Shown here: positions 34,352-45,528 of the stretch, piece by piece
Layout: each line of letters starts with the position of its first letter
How positions within the stretch are numbered: position 1 is the stretch's first letter
From: Leucaena leucocephala
Lineage: Eukaryota; Streptophyta; Magnoliopsida; Fabales; Fabaceae
Assembly: GCA_037074615.1 (NCBI GenBank)
Contig: CM073518.1
Location: 10,292,001-10,356,000 of the forward strand
Length of the DNA: 64,000 bases
Reading direction: 5' to 3'
Notes under the pieces: model-generated
What the model saw: the letters and a program-made list of their open reading frames with translations, nothing else
Database searches by the model: none
What the model was told of the DNA's origin: nothing
Made by a program: the position numbers and the translations under genes

Positions 34352-35205
34352 TGTTAGAGATTGTGCCCTAGGGGCCAATCATTATGTTATGAACATTGTT
34401 GATTTATGAAATTTTTAATTAAGTTATCACATTATTTGCATATTTACTGTGATAACCATCCTTAGATAGCTCATGATCTTATCCTAAATATCCCTGGTCG
34501 GTCATCTATGTGGGAGCAAAGATGAAATAAGACCAGTATGACTTTGAAGATATATAGAGATATAAATCAAAGTCATAGGCACATGTAAGAGTACAGGGTG
34601 TTGGACCGACCCTCCATGAGAGAGCTGCATGGGTCAAGTCATAAGCTTCTCTCATATACAAGCCATGTCACTATGCCCTTTGACCTGAGATCATCATGGA
34701 TTCCTACATGACAAACGCTCATCTTTGACCTAGTCAAAAGTCACTTTTGACCGAGTGATCATAAAGGCTATGTTCGGGCTCAGTGGTTTTTCATGCGGAG
34801 GAATGTGAATGGTCAAGATGGAATTTGTCCCTCACATTCGTAGAGAGATATTACTGGGGCCCTCGATGAGTGAGTCTGAGAAATGTATGGCTATATGTAA
34901 TGGAAGGGTAGTTCCATTTCTATAGTCAGACTACTCAGGGATGGAGAAAATAACGGTCAGGAATAGGAGGATGACGTTCACTATGCCTCATCCATGACTG
35001 AAATATCATGTGACAAAAAGGACGTGATATGGTTGTATGAAAGGTAACATCGTTCATCGATCCTCATATGTTTTGGGTAGTCGTAATGTCTTGCTAGAGG
35101 CCGCTTACGACTTTTGGGTTAGTATAGTGACTGGCCCACTGTCAACTTCATATGGGCCTACAGGGTCGCACACAAAATAGTCCAACACGAGCTGTGATGT
35201 CCAGG

Positions 35206-35602
35206 TTCATTGAATCTAAGAGATGTCTAGATTCAATGAATAGTCTAGGGTGAATTTATATATTTTATATATATATAAATTTGTATTTATATATTATATA
35301 TTATATAAGAGATATTTACAAGATTTAATTTATAAGATAAATTAAATCTTTATCACTTTTGAATTTGAATTTAAATGGATATGATCTATTTGAATTTGAA
35401 ATTCAAATTGATAAGATATCTCAAATTTGATTTATGAGAATAAATCAAATATAATTCCGTCTTATCTTTATTAAATAAATAGGTGATTTAAATCTGTGGG
35501 ACGGATTTAATAAAAACTATATTTATTTAATTAGTTTCTTATTAAATTATGCAATATATGATATTGTATTAATTTCAGAATTAATATAAGATTAATTCTG
35601 AA
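35206..35602 (+). other. Run of inverted repeats in LTR E1
   Basis: Seven inverted repeats in 400 bp: 35206-35240 (13-bp arms, 9-nt loop), 35321-35349 (13-bp arms, loop AAG), 35388-35408 (10-bp arms, 1-nt centre), 35425-35450 (11-bp arms, loop GAGA), 35488-35510 (7-bp arms), 35552-35566 (6-bp arms, loop ATG) and 35574-35602 (12-bp arms, loop ATAAG). All arms are perfect. AT-rich sequence makes some chance pairing likely, but not arms this long in a row. The same set is present in E2 (62679-63075). Confidence 0.8.
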
Positions 35603-35900
35603 GCCTGGCCCAATTAGAAGCCCGATAGCATCCTATATATTTGACATTAGGGGATAGGGTTCGACACATAACATAACACACAAGATAAAAGGGGGCAAGG
35701 AGAGTGCAAAAGGTTTGCAGATAAGAAATTGCCGGAATAGAGACGGTGAGGATGGAATCTTGAGAAAACCCTAGAGGGATAAGAGGCGCTAGCACGTCGT
35801 TCGTGGTTGGAACGCTATTCATGTGAATACCGGTAGAGGAAGCCGATCTGAGTTGTTGACTTCTTACGAACGAGAAAAGAGCACCAGGTACGACGAGGTC

Positions 35901-38900
35901 TGAAACATCCTCCCTTAGACCCCTCAGAGTACACTTACGAAAGCGATATTAGCTTGATTATATCTTAACTTAAGCCCATAAATTCAAAATTTCACTCTTA
36001 AGTTCCTTATTCTGGACCTTTAATTTGAAAACTGATTAATCTCGTTCTACACATCCAAATAAGGCTTATTACCTATCCACGGAATGCCCCAGATGTGTAC
36101 TACTGGCTCACCAAATTTCATAGCCAAACTCCTTCGTTTACTAGGTCAAACTGAGGTCAGAACACTGCTACCTCAAGACCTGCGAATTTCTCCCTTAATT
36201 CCCCATTCACAAATTGAACATGCCAAACAACATTTATTATTAAATAATAAAATGTCATACAACAAGGCATACAGCGAATTCTCATATTTCTATTACATCT
36301 TTTCCTGCCTAAAATCCGGCAGCATAACTGCTACAATTCTTCTTTAGAAAGTAACCGATGTTGTACCGATTCGGTAATTCCCTCATGAGAACTACCATTC
36401 TACGTAGTACCCAGGAAAGACTGGATGAACCTGCTGGGTCCACTCACTTCCAGCCTCCTTAGACAGCACTACGTACACAGTACGTATCAGTTCCTTTCCC
36501 TGTTCCTGCTTCCTTGCCGGAATTTCGGCAGCATAACGGCGTCTCTTAAAATTTCCAGATTTTATTTTGACAGAACCTCCCCTGTAATGTTATATATGGG
36601 AATGAGATTCGGGGGAATCTCAGCAGTAATAATCATAACAATATATGTAATGCAGAGTGACAGTGCTTGCTTGTGATTGTGTACAGATAAGTATGCTGCG
36701 TGCTTCCATACTCAATAACATATGATCATAGCATTGCAGTAGAGCTTCAGGCATAACATATAAGACAACAATCCAACCAAACAATAGCACAACAAATCAC
36801 AAAGACATTACATAAGAGCTAGGATTAGTTACTACCTCAAAAGCAGAGCTCCAGAACTTCTATACTGCTTCCAACTCCACCAGAACTTCCTTTCTTTCTT
36901 TCTTTCTCCTTCTCTCTCTTTTCTTGCCAAAAACGTGGGATGCATAAAATGGGAGGGGAAGGGGGTATTTATAGCTTTAATGGATGGCATTTCTGTAATT
37001 TTGAAGCCATCTGAACATGTGGTCCTGATTTTTCCTGGATTTTCCTATTTTTCTTTATTTCTTTTTACTGTATCATGCATGACATCATCCAGGACACCTC
37101 ACCGGGACACCTCATCGCCACATTCTTCACATGTCACAATTCCTGGACACCTCATCAGCTGACTCAGCAGTTCAGTCCAATCCAGTACCGGTCCAGAGTC
37201 TTGCACCGTAATACGTGTCCTCAACTTTTCTTCTACCTCTAAGATTGCTCCATGTGGCACCTGGAAGGGACCTTTCACGCCTTCCAATGCTATCCAGATA
37301 AGTCCCAGACTTTCTGATCACCTCCTCGGTTATCGTGCCGACCGAGTAACTTTACTTTATTGAAACAGCATTAAAATAGTATTTTAATGCCACTTTTTCC
37401 CACATACTCCATGGGCTACGTTTTTGGGCTCTGGGTATGTTATCTTGGGTCTCTGATCCAGCCCAAGTACTCTGATGGCATGCTTCCCAAGAAATATCCC
37501 TCGGCAAATTACCAAAATACCCCTGGGTGCCCTTTCTTGCACTATTTTAACCCTAAGGGTAAAATCGTCATTTCACACCCTTCTGTACTCTGTCAGGGCA
37601 TATACTGACTCTAAGTAACTTTATCTATATGTGCCCTGGCTTCTGGGCCTGTCCAGAATGACCAAAATGCCCTTCATTCATCTGTCACCCTTTTGTACAA
37701 CACAGGGGCATTTTCGTAATTTCACACTTTTTCCGGGGTTCTGCCGGACACTGGCCCACCTATCAGTCCAAGTGTCTTACTGGGCCTTGTTGGCGCCATT
37801 ATTGGGCCTTTCAGGGTCCATTACCTTCATGGCATGCATTACGAGGAAACTGCCCCCGTTAATGTTTATTGAATATTTAATATATTTTCACCGTTTATAC
37901 ACATATCCGGACACCGGCTCCTTCTGTCCGATACACTGGCCTGCGGTGTTCAGGCATCCCTGTGAGTCATATCAGTCATCTGACTGAGGTCATCCGAACT
38001 CATTCAGTCCCTTTTCAAATACCGATAAATTTCCCTATCGGATACCCGGAGGCCTCACACTCCCGTCTGGATTTTCTAATTTGCGAATAACTTTTTCTAT
38101 AGGCCTCCTATCGGTATTCTGTCAGATTCCTGACATCCGCCCCATAAGGACGCATCATCCTGTATTTTCTCACCCAGATCTGAAATCTAGGATATCCGGT
38201 ATGAATTTTTATAACTTTTGGACGATCAGTCCATTTCTGGCTATCTGGAGTCTTCAAAAATTCCTGTATTAAGCCAGATTACCGAGCGTCCCTTGCTCTC
38301 TCTACTGGTGAAATCTGGGATTGAAATGCTGTCGGACAGTCCAAACCACTTCCGGCCTGACTTTCTTTAATTACACTTTAGCCCCAAGGAACTTTTCTTC
38401 TTTTCATTTAAGTCCCTTTTTATTTGGCTAAAATTACACTTAAGGACCCCACCTTTTTGTCCTTAAACTTTCCATAATTCTTTCATACTCATAGAGACCT
38501 CGTATGCACATTTCACAGTTTAGTGAAATGATCAGCATAATTTTCTCTATTTTCTGGCAAAATATAGTACTCATCGGCTACCAGCCCGATCTTTCCCATA
38601 ATTACGATTTTGCCCCTACATTCTCTTTCTAGCCTCATTGCTCATCTTCTCATCCTTTATCTTAAGTTCTAGAAATTCTCTTTCAATAACTCATCCCTTA
38701 AACTCTTCGGGAGTCATCGTTAATTGAAAAGCTCGACAACCCGCCCATATCAGGTTATCTTACACAGGAGCTAGCCCATATCAAGCTACCTGCAGAATTC
38801 CTAGGCTTAAGACTTAGGATATTTCTCACATTCCTCATCTTGGACCTAGATGAACTGTCCCGATTTTGTAGGTTAAAGACTTAACTCATCTTTACATCCT

Positions 38901-39049
38901 GAAGGACTTAGCTCATCCCTTGGATCCTACAAAATACAGGTAAGTGATCCGCCCATATCAGATTACTACCCTGGGACTACGGTTTTAGCAGCCTGCCCAT
39001 ATCAGACTACTTCCCAGTTCTCCTAGACCAAAAATCGGGATGTTACAAT
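35901..39049 (-). repeat. F 3' LTR
   Basis: TGAAACATCCTCCCTTAG...AAATCGGGATGTTACA. Stem-loop at 36604-36621, CT-rich tract at about 36893-36925, minus-strand TATAAATA near 36966, then a segment of about 1.9 kb up to the LTR end without recognisable coding. Confidence 0.9.
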
Positions 39050-40356
39050 TCTCCTCCCCTTTTAAAAATTTCATCCTCGAAATTTTAAGGGATACCTCAT
39101 CTTTCCTGAAGAGAACTTCTTACTGACCTATACAGCTATGTGATTCTTATAACGCAGTCATATCTATAACCAGTAAGATCATCCCTCTCTGTCTTATTCG
39201 TACTCCAGTGATGGTCTAGAGGAGCAACAGCTTGGTCCCAGACCTTCCACATGGATTCTTAGCAACTAACATCTCTCATTATAGTTGCTTACAGCTATCC
39301 ATGTCCTAACCCCTCATACAGCAACCTCATCACTGAGTTAAGAGAGATTTATTATCTTACTAATTATTTCTCATAACTCGTTATAATAATCACATTCTCT
39401 AGATCAGAAAAGAACTCTTCGTCCACATTATCATCTAGGCATATAGTTCCTTACAGCTTGGTCGCCCTTATAGCTATGGTTCCTCTTAACCATTCTTAGG
39501 GTCGACCTCAGGGGAAATTTGGAGACTCTGTCTGTGGTAGCAAACACCTTTCCTAGGATGTTAGCATTCGTAGGCAACTCTCGCCAAGTGGCCTTTCTTT
39601 CACCACTGCATTGCCATGCTCGACACTCCTATGTGCCATGGTTCACCACTTTGACATCTCTGCTCTCCAACCTGATCTTCTCCTTGATCAGTCCCCTGCC
39701 TGAACTATTGCCTCTTTCTCTTGCTATTGGCTTCACAACTTGAGCTACCTCCCAGAGTACTCTTAGCCAATGCTTCCCTACCTCTTTTTCTTGATCCTAG
39801 CGAACTTCAGTCGCATGGATCTCATTCATCATCTCTTACTATCATTTCTATCCTCTAGGGTACTCTACCCTAGGTCTATCACTTCTCTGTGATGGAATCC
39901 CTCTTCTTAGGGAACATCAGCCCATCACATCTCTAGCCTTAGGCCATGTCCTAGGATCATTCCTAGACAAATCTCATTCTAGCTATCTCATTATAGCTCA
40001 TCAATCTTTTATCATCTATTTATCTGCTTATGCTTATGGACAACTTACTGGACTTGTGAGTAGTGTCCATTTCTTTCATATCTTACCCCATCTTGACGTA
40101 ATTTCGGGGTCTACCTTATCTCACTTTCTTATTTAAGAGCTTTACCTCCACTGGGCTTTTCTAAATCTCTATGTACTCTAGGGAAATAACCTTTCTAAAT
40201 AAGAGTATCACTAAGCCAGAACCTTCTGTTCTGTGCTAGAATCTTACGCTCGGAGCCAGAACCCTTTGTTCTGTGCTAACCTTATTCTGTACTATCACCG
40301 TAAATTATCTATTCAGAGCATTTCCTAAGCCAGAATCCGTTGCTCTGATACCAAAA
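39050..40356 (-). other. F interior with primer site and polypurine tract
   Basis: 39050-39062 is the polypurine tract (AGGGGAGGAGAAT on the element strand), followed by the conserved TTCGAGGATGAA motif at about 39069. 40342-40353 reads TGGTATCAGAGC on the minus strand, the iMet primer site. In between are 1.3 kb with shared words from the C interior (for example ATCCTAGCGAACTTCAGTCGC near 39794, also at 15308), so C and F interiors are related. No coding. Confidence 0.85.
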
Positions 40357-43300
40357 TGAAACATCCTCCCTTAGACCCCTCAGAGTACACTTACGGAAGC
40401 GATATTAGCTTGATTATATCTTAACTTAAGCCCATAAATTCAAAACTTCACTCTTAAATTCCTTATTCTGGACCTTTAATTTGAAAACTGATTAATCTCG
40501 TTCTACACATCCAAATAAGGCTTATTACCTATCCACGGAATGCCCCAGATGTGTACTACTGGCTCACCAAATTTCATAGCCAAACTCCTTCGTTTACTAG
40601 GTCAAACTGAGGTCAGAACACTGCTACCTCAAGACCTGCGAATTTCTCCCTTAATTCCCCATTCACAAATTGAACATGCCAAACAACATTTATTATTAAA
40701 TAATAAAATGTCATACAACAAGGCATACAGCGAATTCTCATATTTCTATTACATCTTTTCCTGCCTAAAATCCGGCAGCATAACTGCTACAATTCTTCTT
40801 TAGAAAGTAACCGATGTTGTACCGATTCGGTAATTCCCTCATGAGAACTACCATTCTACGTAGTACCCAGGAAAGACTGGATGAACCTGCTGGGTCCACT
40901 CACTTCCAGCCTCCTTAGACAGCACTACGTACACAGTACGTATCAGTTCCTTTCCCTGTTCCTGCTTCCTTGCCGGAATTTCGGCAGCATAACAGCGTCT
41001 CTTAAAATTTCCAGATTTTATTTTGACAGAACCTCCCCTGTAATGTTATATATGGGAATGAGATTCGGGGGAATCTCAGCAGTAATAATCATAACAATAT
41101 ATGTAATGCAGAGTGACAGTGCTTGCTTGTGATTGTGTACAGATAAGTATGCTGCGTGCTTCCATACTCAATAACATATGATCATAGCATTGCAGTAGAG
41201 CTTCAGGCATAACATATAAGACAACAATCCAACCAAACAATAGCACAACAAATCACAAAGACATTACATAAGAGCTAGGATTAGTTACTACCTCAAAAGC
41301 AGAGCTCCAGAACTTCTATACTGCTTCCAACTCCACCAGAACTTCCTTTCTTTCTTTATTTCTTTCTCCTTCTCTCTCTTTTCTTGCCAAAAACGTGGGA
41401 TGCATAAAATGGGAGGGGAAGGGGGTATTTATAGCTTTAATGGATGGCATTTCTGTAATTTTGAAGCCATCTGAACATGTGGTCCTGATTTTTCCTGGAT
41501 TTTCCTATTTTTCTTTATTTCTTTTTACTGCATCATGCATGACATCATCCAGGACACCTCACCGGGACACCTCATCGCCACATTCTTCACATGTCACAAT
41601 TCCTGGACACCTCATCAGCTGACTCAGCAGTTCAGTCCAATCCAGTACCGGTCCAGAGTCTTGCACCGTAATACGTGTCCTCAACTTTTCTTCTGCCTCT
41701 AAGATTGCTCCATGTGGCACCTGGAAGGGACCTTTCACGCCTTCCAATGCTATCCAGATAAGTCCCAGACTTTATCTGATCACCTCCTCGGTTATCGTGC
41801 CGACCGAGTAACTTTACTTTATTGAAACAGCATTAAAATAGTATTTTAATGCCACTTTTTCCCACATACTCCATGGGCTACGTTTTTGGGCTCTGGGTAT
41901 GTTATCTTGGGTCTCTGATCCAGCCCAAGTACTCTGATGGCACGCTTCCCAAGAAACATCCCTCGGCAAATTACCAAAATACCCCTGGGTGCCCTTTCTT
42001 GCACTATTTTAACCCTAAGGGTAAAATCGTCATTTCACACCCTTCTGTACTCTGTCAGGGCATATACTGACTCTAAGTAACTTTATCTATATGTGCCCTG
42101 GCTTCTGGGCCTGTCCAGAATGACCAAAATGCCCTTCATTCATCTGTCACCCTTTTGTACAACACAGGGGCATTTTCGTAATTTCACACTTTTTCCGGGG
42201 TTCTGCCGGACACTGGCCCACCTATCAGTCCAAGTGTCTTACTGGGCCTTGTTGGCACCATTATTGGGCCTTTCAGGGTCCATTACCTTCATGGCACGCA
42301 TGACGAGGAAACTGCCCCCGTTAATGTTTATTGAATATTTAATATATTTTTCACCGTTTATACACATATCCGGACACCGGCTCCTTCTGTCCGATACACT
42401 GGCCTGCGGTGTTCAGGCATCCCTGTGAGTCATATCAGTCATCTGACTGAGGTCATCTGAACTCATTCAGTCCCTTTTCAAATACCGATAAATTTCCCTA
42501 TCGGATACCCGGAGGCCTCACACTCCCGTCTGGATTTTCTAATTTGCGAATAACTTTTTCTACAGGCCTCCTATCGGTATTCTGTCAGTTTCCTGACATC
42601 CGCCCCATAAGGACGCATCATCCTGTATTTTCTCACCCAGATCTGAAATCTAGGATATCCGGTATGAATTTTTATAACTTTTGGACGATCAGTCCATTTC
42701 TGGCTATCTGGAGTCTTCAAAAATTCCTGTATTAAGCCAGATTACCGAGCGTCCCTTGCTCTCTCTACCGGTGAAATCTGGGATTGAAATGCTGTCGGAC
42801 AGTCCAAACCACTTCCGGCCTGACTTTCTTTAATTACACTTTAGCCCCAAGGAACTTTTCTTCTTTTCATTTAAGTCCCTTTTTATTTGGCTAAAATTAC
42901 ACTTAAGGACCCCACCTTTTTGTCCTTAAACTTTCCATAATTCTTTCATACTCATAGAGACCTCGTATGCACATTTCACAGTTCAGTGAAATGATCAGCA
43001 TAATTTTCTCTATTTTCTGGCAAAATATGGTACTCATCGGCTACCAGCCCGATCTTTCCCATAATTACGATTTTGCCCCTACATTCTCTTTCTAGCCTCA
43101 TTGCTCATCTTCTCATCCTTTATCTTAAGTTCTAGAAATTCTCTTTCAATAACTCATCCCTTAAACTCTTCGGGAGTCATCGTTAATTGAAAAGCTCGAC
43201 AACCCGCCCATATCAGGTTATCTTACACAGGAGCTAGCCCATATCAAGCTACCTGCAGAATTCCTAGGCTTAAGACTTAGGATATTTCTCACATTCCTCA

Positions 43301-43510
43301 TCTTGGACCTAGATGAACTGTCCCGATTTTGTAGGTTAAAGACTTAACTCATCTTTACATCCTGAAGGACTTAGCTCATCCCTTGGATCCTACAAAATAC
43401 AGGTAAGTGATCCGCCCATATCAGATTACTACCCTGGGACTACGGTTTTAGCAGCCTGCCCATATCAGACTACTTCCCAGTTCTCCTAGACCAAAAATCG
43501 GGATGTTACA
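40357..43510 (-). repeat. F 5' LTR
   Basis: Nearly identical to 35901-39049. Stem-loop at 41060-41077. As the 5' LTR it carries the active-side promoter; minus-strand TATAAATA near 41426. Confidence 0.9.
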
Positions 43511-43512
43511 AG

Positions 43513-43767
43513 GTCGCGACCAGTTGACACAGAGGTCGCGACTAAATTGGCATCTGAACGTCAAAATCCAAAAAGAGACTACAGGTCGCGACTAGAAGCA
43601 GAGGAAGTCGCGACTTCGAACTCCAAAGATGATAGGTCGCGACTAGAAGCTGATTAGGTCGCGACTGCAAACTCCAGAGGCGACAGGTCGTGACAAGAAG
43701 CTGAGGAGGTCGCGACTGGAAACTCCAGAGGCGAAGAGTCGCGACTAGTGGACACTGAGGTCGCGAC
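43513..43767. repeat. GTCGCGAC palindrome array, LTR E1
   Basis: Copies start at 43513, 43535, 43585, 43607, 43636, 43658, 43687, 43709, 43738 and 43760; steps 22,50,22,29,22,29,22,29,22. From 43585 on it is a clean 51-bp tandem repeat with AACTCCAGAGG in each 21-bp spacer. On the plus strand one frame reads repeats of the type RSRLEAEEVATxNSRGD (17 residues), broken by stops at about 43655 and 43713. The first copy overlaps the AGGTC target site of element F. Confidence 0.87.
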
Positions 43768-43894
43768 CACAGCTTGAATACCGAAGGTAACACTTCTTTC
43801 TCCTTGACTTAAACATATTCGGTAGATCCTGGCTGGGAATGGAAAAAATTTTAAAGTTATTTCCGCTGCGTGTCTTCCAATTCCCTTCATGAAC

Positions 43895-44584
43895 TAGCAT
43901 AAACTCTCTGTAGAAGTTTTCCTTATCTGCTTCCTTGGCGATAATCTTTCTCAACTCTATCTAATTGATTTTATTGAGTTTATCATTTTAATTTTAAAAT
44001 TTTTATTATCACCCAATTCACCCCTCTTACGTGAAACTATCATTCTAGTAATTAGCCCATGGGTTCACGTCGATAGAAATAAGGTGTAAATAAGGTTGGA
44101 ATTGGTAATTTAATAATTTGTGATATTTATGATTAATGAAATATTCTAGCTAGTTTTGCATGGATTTGTGGTTATCTGTCATTATAATGCTATTGTTACA
44201 TTAAATGCACTATGAATTTCCTTATACTCTAGACTGTGGTTTTATGTATGACATTTGTTGTATGAAATTGTTAGTCTCACCTGGCACCTCATAGGTGGTG
44301 TGTCAATAGTTAATGTGGATAGAAATTTAGTTATTGAGACATTTATCACAGCTCATTATGCTTACCATTTTTAGGTGAGAATGGCAGAGGAGATGCATCA
44401 AGGAAAGTTCTGAAGGTGTGAGACTACCATAGTATGTTTCCATCTTCCTTCAGTATTTATATTCGAGTTTATTGTTATTTGCCACTTAGGACATTTTATT
44501 TTCTCCATTCCATTGAGCATTGGACTTTGCAAAGTTATATGCCTTGTTGTTTCTTTTTATTGGAATAATTGTTGGTTTGTGGCT
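43895..44584. other. Background sequence right of E1
   Basis: No gene seen. AT-rich. The words CCCAATTCACCCCTCTT near 44010 are common near copia-type LTR borders, but I cannot define ends. TAGGTGAGAATGGCAGAGG near 44374 also resembles leader sequence of a retroelement. Confidence 0.35.
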
Positions 44585-45528
44585 TGAAACATCCTTACTT
44601 TCGTACGTCTTAGGGACCATTTTGTAGCATTTAGAACCACTTTCAAGGTCATTGAAGTCCAATTTCTCAATCTGGAGTTTTACTCTTATCGAGTACTGTT
44701 CACTGTGTAAATTCCAGATGAGTGACCTAACTTCGAAAAATTATAACTAATTCTAGAAAAATCGAAATGAAGTGGTTAAAATTGCTACATGAACCTAACT
44801 CTATTGTATTTCAGGTAAAAATAACTCGTTGACCATTACTTGACCAAGTCAACTTCAGTCAACGTTACAACTTTACTGTTCATCCAGTATTTTTCTCCTG
44901 AATCCAGCATTTTGGTCCCAACTTTGATAATTTATATCTCCATGTTAGACATCCAAATGAGGCATTCTATATATCAAATCGAAGCTTGATAAGTATACTA
45001 TTTTCCATAAAAATATCAAACATTTATCCAACCATTTACTATTTTTAATTTCAGATTCAACATCACTATGTCACCACGAGTTACTGTTCATGGTGGCAAA
45101 TTCCAGCAATCAACTTCACATACATATGCATACATCCATCACATATCAATCAAACATGCCAAACAATACTTATTATTAAATAATAAACTATTATACAATA
45201 GGGCATACAAAATCCTCATATTTCTATTACATCTTTTCCTGCCTGAAATTCGGCAGTATAACTACTAGTCTTCATCTTTACAAACAACTGATCTTGTACT
45301 GATTCGGTAATCCCCGTGAGAACTACCATTCTACGTAAGTACCCAGAAAAGATTGGATGAACCGGCTAAGTCCACTCACTTCCAGCCTCCTTAGACAGTA
45401 CCTACGTACACAGTACGTATCAGCTCCTTTCTTCATTACTGCCACTTTGCCATAATTTTGGCAGCATAACGGCGTCTCTTAGCATTCTTAAAATTCATTT
45501 TGACATAACCTCCCTATAATGGGTTATA
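44585..45528 (-). mobile_element. LTR H1 (family A, first third), cut by L1
   Basis: On the plus strand TGAAACATCCTTACTTTCG...; its reverse complement matches the end of A1 (2120-3059). It stops at the TATA before the L1 start, in the conserved block, so its remainder was displaced by L1 or lost in the rearrangement. Confidence 0.75.

Larger units (their letters stand above)
35901..43510 (-). mobile_element. Element F: non-coding LTR retrotransposon with very long LTRs
   Basis: Direct LTRs of 3,149 bp (35901-39049) and 3,154 bp (40357-43510) around an interior of only 1,307 bp. TSD AGGTC at 35896-35900 and 43511-43515. Minus orientation from the primer site (40342-40353) and polypurine tract (39050-39062). 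The LTRs differ at few sites. No protein motif. Since both ends match in all signals, it is a complete non-autonomous element, not a deletion by chance of one side; its interior is far shorter than that of C. Confidence 0.92.
34352..43889 (+). mobile_element. Solo LTR E1 (copia-type), split by element F
   Basis: Starts TGTTAGAGATTGTGCCC and ends CCAATTCCCTTCA; own length about 1,923 bp (34352-35900 and 43516-43889). TSD TGAAC at 34347-34351 and 43890-43894. It matches E2 (62026-63897) throughout and in the opposite orientation. No interior sequence, so a solo LTR. The comb of inverted repeats lies at 35206-35602, the palindrome array at 43513-43767. Copia type is inferred from the polypurine tract and end sequence next to E2. 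Confidence 0.9.

Noticed and set aside
35255..35310. AT dinucleotide tract in the E LTR as a separate microsatellite
   Set aside because: It is part of the LTR in both copies and differs only in length; no independent feature.
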